A stretch of 64,000 nt of DNA from a virus. Shown here piece by piece: positions 60,457 through 64,000 of this stretch. The notes below the pieces were generated by a model. It saw only the letters and a list, made by a program, of their open reading frames with translations, ran no database searches and had not been told where the DNA came from. The position numbers and the translations under genes were made by a program. The DNA lies in the IMG/VR virus record IMGVR_UViG_3300030333_002778, positions 1 through 64,000 of that record. One strand, 5' to 3'. Positions within the stretch are counted from its first letter, which is position 1, and every line of letters starts with the position of its first letter.

Positions 60457-63400
60457 TTATTTTGTAGTTTTAAAAAGATCAAATAAATTACTAAGGTTAA
60501 AATCATCTCCTCCAATATTTAAATCACCTTTAAATGCATCCATGTCAAAAGCTCCATCTTCACCAAAATAATTTGGAAACATTCTTTGTATTCCGCTTAG
60601 TTTTAATGCATCCATATTTTGTAAATTTTGTGTTAGCTTATTTTTCTGAGCTAAATTAGATATACCTTCAAAGAATGATTTTTCAAAGCCTTGTTGAACT
60701 CCTTTTCTTTGATTCATAATATTTCTAATTCTTGCAGTTTCTTGTCTTTCACTTTCACCTATTTTAAATAAAGCATCTGCATAAGAAGCAGCTCCTTTTT
60801 TATTCATTTCTTCAAATAGCGCTCTAGTTTTTTGATCTGCTCCCATCTTAGTACCAAACAATTTAGCTAGATTACTAGCATATTCAGAAGAACTACCTCC
60901 ACTAGCATCTCTTAAATAGTTAGTTGCTGTATTTAACATTTGTTCATTAGAAGCAAGAGCAGATGTAGGATCATTATACATATTACCTTCTAAAGTTCTT
61001 AAAAGTTGTTCTGTTCTTTTATTACGTATAGGCGCTTCTCTTTGAATAGGTTCTTTAGATTTAAAAAAGTTATACCAATTAGCTGCATTTTCTGGTCCAA
61101 AAGTAGAACCTATTCTATCAAGAAATCCTTTTTCTCCAAATAGGTTTGATAGAAAATTCTTTTTATTTCCCCCTTCTCCATCTTCTCCATTACCATCACC
61201 AGTATTTCCTGTATTATTATTTTGATCAAGTTCTTGCTGAGTAACTGGAGCCATATCTTCATCGCTAATATCAGTCTTATATATATTTCTAGCATCATCC
61301 CACCAATCTTCAAAAGTTTCTCCTGCTCCACCTTCAAAATCAGGTCCTTTATTTTCTTGCCATAATTTTCTAGCTTTATTTTTATTAAGAATACTAGCCA
61401 TATCACCTTCTTCTAGTACTTCGTTTTTACTATATAAATCCAAAGCATCACTTACTCTAATTTTAGGTCCTATATTTAAGTTTGAAAAAGGTTTTTTTAA
61501 TGTTGAGAAAAAGTCTTTATAACTTTGTCTTCTTGCATCAAGATCTGCTCCTTCAGGAAAAGGTCCAAACATAGGATCTTGACCACCTTCAGCGCTCCAT
61601 CTTTCTTTTGGGCCACCTTCTTTAGTACGATTAGGATTTAACCAATCTATAACACTTTGTACTTTTCTTTTACCTTCTCCTGTTTTTATTCTTGGTATTC
61701 TTCCTCTAAAAGGTTCTATAGGAGTACTCATAAATTCATCGTATTCTTCCTCTTCTGCTGCTACATCTAGGTTTCCTGCATTCGGATCATTTTTTCTTCC
61801 AAAATTTGTAGGTAATCCTAACTCATCTGCAACTATATCCCACTGACTATTTGCTTGGTATTGGGACAAAGGAGGTGGTTTAGAACCTTCTCCAACAGTT
61901 CTATCATCAACAGGAGTCTCCCCGCTTAATATAGCACCAAGATCATTTCCCATTAAACCTCTTTCCATTAAATTAAAACTAGGCTTACCCTCTATAGGGT
62001 CTCTTTTTTCATTTACTGCATTGAATCTACTTAGATCTACATCTCCAAACTCTAAAGGAGTGTTCATAAATTCATCATACTCTTCTTCTTCAGCTTGTGT
62101 ATCAAGAGCTCCTGGATCTACTTTATCTGCAGTTAGATCTATACTCTCTAACATATTACCACCCTGTACTACATTTCCTTCAGCATCTATCCAACTATCA
62201 CTCTCAACACCACGTGGTCTGTAAGTTGAATCGAACTGCATATACTGATCTCGTAATTCATCAGTCATTACAGGAGCTTCTGAAACGACTGTATTTCCTC
62301 CTCCTGTTATTTGTTGTATAACAAATTTACCATAAGGATCTCCATAATTTCTTGATATATCTTCTAATTGTTGTTGTAAACTCCAATCATTCAGATCTTT
62401 TCCTGCATATGTTGTAACTAAATCTTGTATAATTTGTTCCATATTAGGAGGTTGTGCTTGTTTCGTGTCCCCTCCAGTTTCATATTTTCTCATTCCATAT
62501 GCAGCCAATGGCATTCCTGGTGGTGGAGGTCCTTGTTGAGGTCCCTGTTGTTGCTGTTGAGCAAAATATTTTTGAGCTAGATCTGGAAAATCTCTCATAA
62601 GTTCCTCAGGAGTAGCGCCTCCTTTCATAGCATCTCCAAATGCTATTTGTCTAGCTTGTTCTTGTTCTTGCTCTAAATCTTGTAATTGTTTTTGTTTAGA
62701 CTTCATCATTTGTTGTGCAGTCTTCTTACCTATATCGTCAATACTAGGATCGTTTAATATCTTTTTTAGTTTTTCCATATCTTTTGCAAGCTTTTTAGAA
62801 GCGTCTGCAAATGACATATTGTGTATTTTAGATTTTAATTTTTTAGAAAATACATACTGCTCTTGACCTCCTCCATTTACTACTTCTCCTCCTTGAGAGT
62901 GACTCTTTCCTTTTAACTCATGTAATCCAGGCATTCCTGTAGATTGCATTTGTCCTGTAGTTTGTGGAGGTGTATTACTTTTAATAGTTTCTCCTCCTTC
63001 TGCTTCATATTCATTACCTTGGCCTCCATACATTCTTCGTCCTCCTTCTGAACCTAATAACATAGGCAGTTTATTATTATACCAACTAGCCATCCAGCTC
63101 ATTTCATCACCCTCACCTAAACCTTCAATTTCACTTTTAACATTTCCTAATTGACCAGCCATACTACCCATATAATCCATCATTTCCATTCCTAGATTTG
63201 GCATATCTAAAAATGGAGTCTCAGCTTTACTTTGTAAAGCCATTAAATTATCTGTTAATCCTGCTATATTAGAAGTTTTAGTACCTCCTGTTGTTAGTTC
63301 GTCTTCTAATTGATTTGCTTTAGTTCTAGCTTCATTTCTTTCTTCTCTTATTTTTTGATTTTCATTAAAAATATATTTAGAGCCCATAGAATCTAATATA

Positions 63401-63564
63401 GGATCTGCTAAAGAAAAAGGAAAAGGTAAAGCCTGAGCTACATTTAAATCTCCTATTGTTCCTGCTAATTTTAATCCCTGACTTGCTTTAGGCATTCTCA
63501 TAGGATTACCTCCGTAGGCATACCACGAAGTTGTCTTTTTTACTTTCTTTTTTCTTTTAGCCAT
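60457..63564 (-). CDS. Large putative virion cargo protein (1,035 aa)
   Basis: A 1,035-aa protein starting MAKRKKKVKKTTSWYAYGGN. It has glycine-rich boxes YGGNP, YGGQG and YGMRKYETGG. Near 215-240 is LKGKSHSQGGEVVNGGG, a pattern I recall in structural proteins of many phages of Bacteroidota. Gln/Glu-rich coiled coil follows at 265-345. Two copies of a repeat, AEEEEYDEFMNTP near 492 and AEEEEYDEFMSTP near 620, flank a disordered acidic part. The C-terminal third is helical. It precedes the cargo candidate and vRNAP and has its own promoter. A packaged or assembly role is inferred. Confidence 0.75.
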   Translation of the reverse strand: MAKRKKKVKKTTSWYAYGGNPMRMPKASQGLKLAGTIGDLNVAQALPFPFSLADPILDSMGSKYIFNENQKIREERNEARTKANQLEDELTTGGTKTSNIAGLTDNLMALQSKAETPFLDMPNLGMEMMDYMGSMAGQLGNVKSEIEGLGEGDEMSWMASWYNNKLPMLLGSEGGRRMYGGQGNEYEAEGGETIKSNTPPQTTGQMQSTGMPGLHELKGKSHSQGGEVVNGGGQEQYVFSKKLKSKIHNMSFADASKKLAKDMEKLKKILNDPSIDDIGKKTAQQMMKSKQKQLQDLEQEQEQARQIAFGDAMKGGATPEELMRDFPDLAQKYFAQQQQQGPQQGPPPPGMPLAAYGMRKYETGGDTKQAQPPNMEQIIQDLVTTYAGKDLNDWSLQQQLEDISRNYGDPYGKFVIQQITGGGNTVVSEAPVMTDELRDQYMQFDSTYRPRGVESDSWIDAEGNVVQGGNMLESIDLTADKVDPGALDTQAEEEEYDEFMNTPLEFGDVDLSRFNAVNEKRDPIEGKPSFNLMERGLMGNDLGAILSGETPVDDRTVGEGSKPPPLSQYQANSQWDIVADELGLPTNFGRKNDPNAGNLDVAAEEEEYDEFMSTPIEPFRGRIPRIKTGEGKRKVQSVIDWLNPNRTKEGGPKERWSAEGGQDPMFGPFPEGADLDARRQSYKDFFSTLKKPFSNLNIGPKIRVSDALDLYSKNEVLEEGDMASILNKNKARKLWQENKGPDFEGGAGETFEDWWDDARNIYKTDISDEDMAPVTQQELDQNNNTGNTGDGNGEDGEGGNKKNFLSNLFGEKGFLDRIGSTFGPENAANWYNFFKSKEPIQREAPIRNKRTEQLLRTLEGNMYNDPTSALASNEQMLNTATNYLRDASGGSSSEYASNLAKLFGTKMGADQKTRALFEEMNKKGAASYADALFKIGESERQETARIRNIMNQRKGVQQGFEKSFFEGISNLAQKNKLTQNLQNMDALKLSGIQRMFPNYFGEDGAFDMDAFKGDLNIGGDDFNLSNLFDLFKTTK

Positions 63565-63585
63565 TATATATTATTTACCAATTTA

Positions 63586-63616
63586 CAAAAATAATTAAAT
63601 TTATTAAACTTCCAAA
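63586..63616 (-). promoter_or_regulatory. Bacteroidota-type promoter for the vRNAP operon
   Basis: On the minus strand TTTG (63,613-63,616), 19 nt, then TATTTTTG (63,586-63,593), followed by TAAATT, is the same arrangement as before the portal gene. It lies about 22 nt before the ATG of the 1,035-aa gene and should drive it together with the cargo candidate and the giant polyprotein. Confidence 0.6.
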
Positions 63617-63620
63617 CTTT

Positions 63621-64000
63621 TTATCTGAAAGAAGCTCTAAAATGTACCTGAAAATAGTAAAGTAAAAACTTTATATTTTTAGATACTCCAGTTACATCAT
63701 CAAAATTATCATATATAAGTTCTGTCATTATATATTTATCTCTTAATCTTTCCTTAAATAATCTACTAGGATCATATAATGATTCATTAAATACATCGGG
63801 GTTTTGAATATCTGCATTTATAACATTTCTAGGAACAATCATTTGCCAACTACCTTCTATATCTTTTACATTATCTCCTGGAACTAAATCTATCCATCCA
63901 CTAGATTGATAGTTATTAGTATATCTAACTTCTTTAAAAGGATCTCTAACTGATACTTGATAATTAAATACAGATTCTTCTGTTACTCTATAAGTTTCCA
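63621..64000 (-). CDS. Virion-type protein, 5' end outside window
   Basis: The frame is open from the right edge to the stop at 63,621 (126 codons). The visible part reads ETYRVTEESVFNYQVSVRDP at the start and ends NIKFLLYYFQVHFRASFR. It contains RLFKERLRDKYIMTELIYDN. An internal ATG at 63,842 is not the true start, because the frame continues upstream with good coding character. Its beta-rich ending and position before the cargo operon suggest a tail or head-fibre component. The family cannot be named from the fragment. Confidence 0.65.
   Translation of the reverse strand, partial: ETYRVTEESVFNYQVSVRDPFKEVRYTNNYQSSGWIDLVPGDNVKDIEGSWQMIVPRNVINADIQNPDVFNESLYDPSRLFKERLRDKYIMTELIYDNFDDVTGVSKNIKFLLYYFQVHFRASFR

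Noticed and set aside
1-64000. CRISPR array
   Set aside because: No series of equal direct repeats with regular unique spacers was seen. The TTATGACC repeats are too few and irregularly spaced.
1-64000. Stop-codon reassignment (TAG or TGA), as found in some crAss-like phages
   Set aside because: Genes end normally at TAA, TAG and TGA with tight overlaps to the next start. Long frames need no read-through.
1-64000. Integrase, transposase or other mobile-element gene
   Set aside because: No tyrosine or serine recombinase motif, DDE transposase or terminal inverted repeat was found in the reading frames.

Overview
The window looks like about two thirds of the genome of a crAss-like phage (order Crassvirales) that infects a member of the Bacteroidota, probably a flavobacterium. 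Three things support this. First, TerL, portal, an acidic scaffold-like protein and the major capsid protein lie in the usual crAss-like order. Second, a giant protein carries the crAss-type virion RNA polymerase catalytic motif DFDID. Third, there are Bacteroidota hallmarks: no Shine-Dalgarno sequences, A/T-rich leaders, TTTG-N19-TAnnTTTG promoters, and a type IX secretion tail on one phage protein. The sequence is AT-rich and uses the standard bacterial code, with TAG used as a stop. All homology statements come from reading motifs, because no database search was possible.

Layout. (1) 1-22,556, minus strand: virion proteins, MCP, scaffold-like protein, thermonuclease-like protein, a zincin/lytic-transglycosylase fusion, an unknown 803-aa protein, portal and TerL; then a membrane/export cassette (holin-like protein, cysteine-less thioredoxin-like protein, membrane/coiled-coil protein, LDLa-like protein with a T9SS tail, outer-membrane beta-barrel); then small genes including DUF5675-like, zinc-ribbon and IHF-like proteins, one tRNA, and tiny genes coupled by TAATG overlaps. 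(2) 22,557-26,867: the divergent control region. It holds a GC-rich island, repeats of a TTATGACC motif, an SSB-like gene, very small membrane peptides, and many perfect stem-loops in otherwise gene-free DNA. (3) 26,868-41,023, plus strand: replication and recombination genes (family A DNA polymerase, SF2 helicase, DnaB-like helicase, RecA-fold ATPase, SSB, primase, rIIA and rIIB homologues, RusA-like resolvase, PD-(D/E)XK nuclease). (4) 41,026-64,000, minus strand: a small acidic protein, the 5,153-aa vRNAP polyprotein, two large proteins that are probably packaged in the virion, and a truncated virion gene. A perfect hairpin separates blocks 3 and 4.

How it fits together. The giant polyprotein and its neighbours are expected to be packaged and injected, to transcribe early genes. 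The plus-strand block then replicates DNA, while minus-strand promoters of host type drive virion assembly, lysis and envelope modification. The most unusual parts are the exported cassette with a T9SS-like signal, the dense structured RNA region at 26.1-26.9 kb, the tRNA-like segment inside the zincin/lysozyme fusion gene, and the multi-domain polyprotein with two decayed zincin-like domains.
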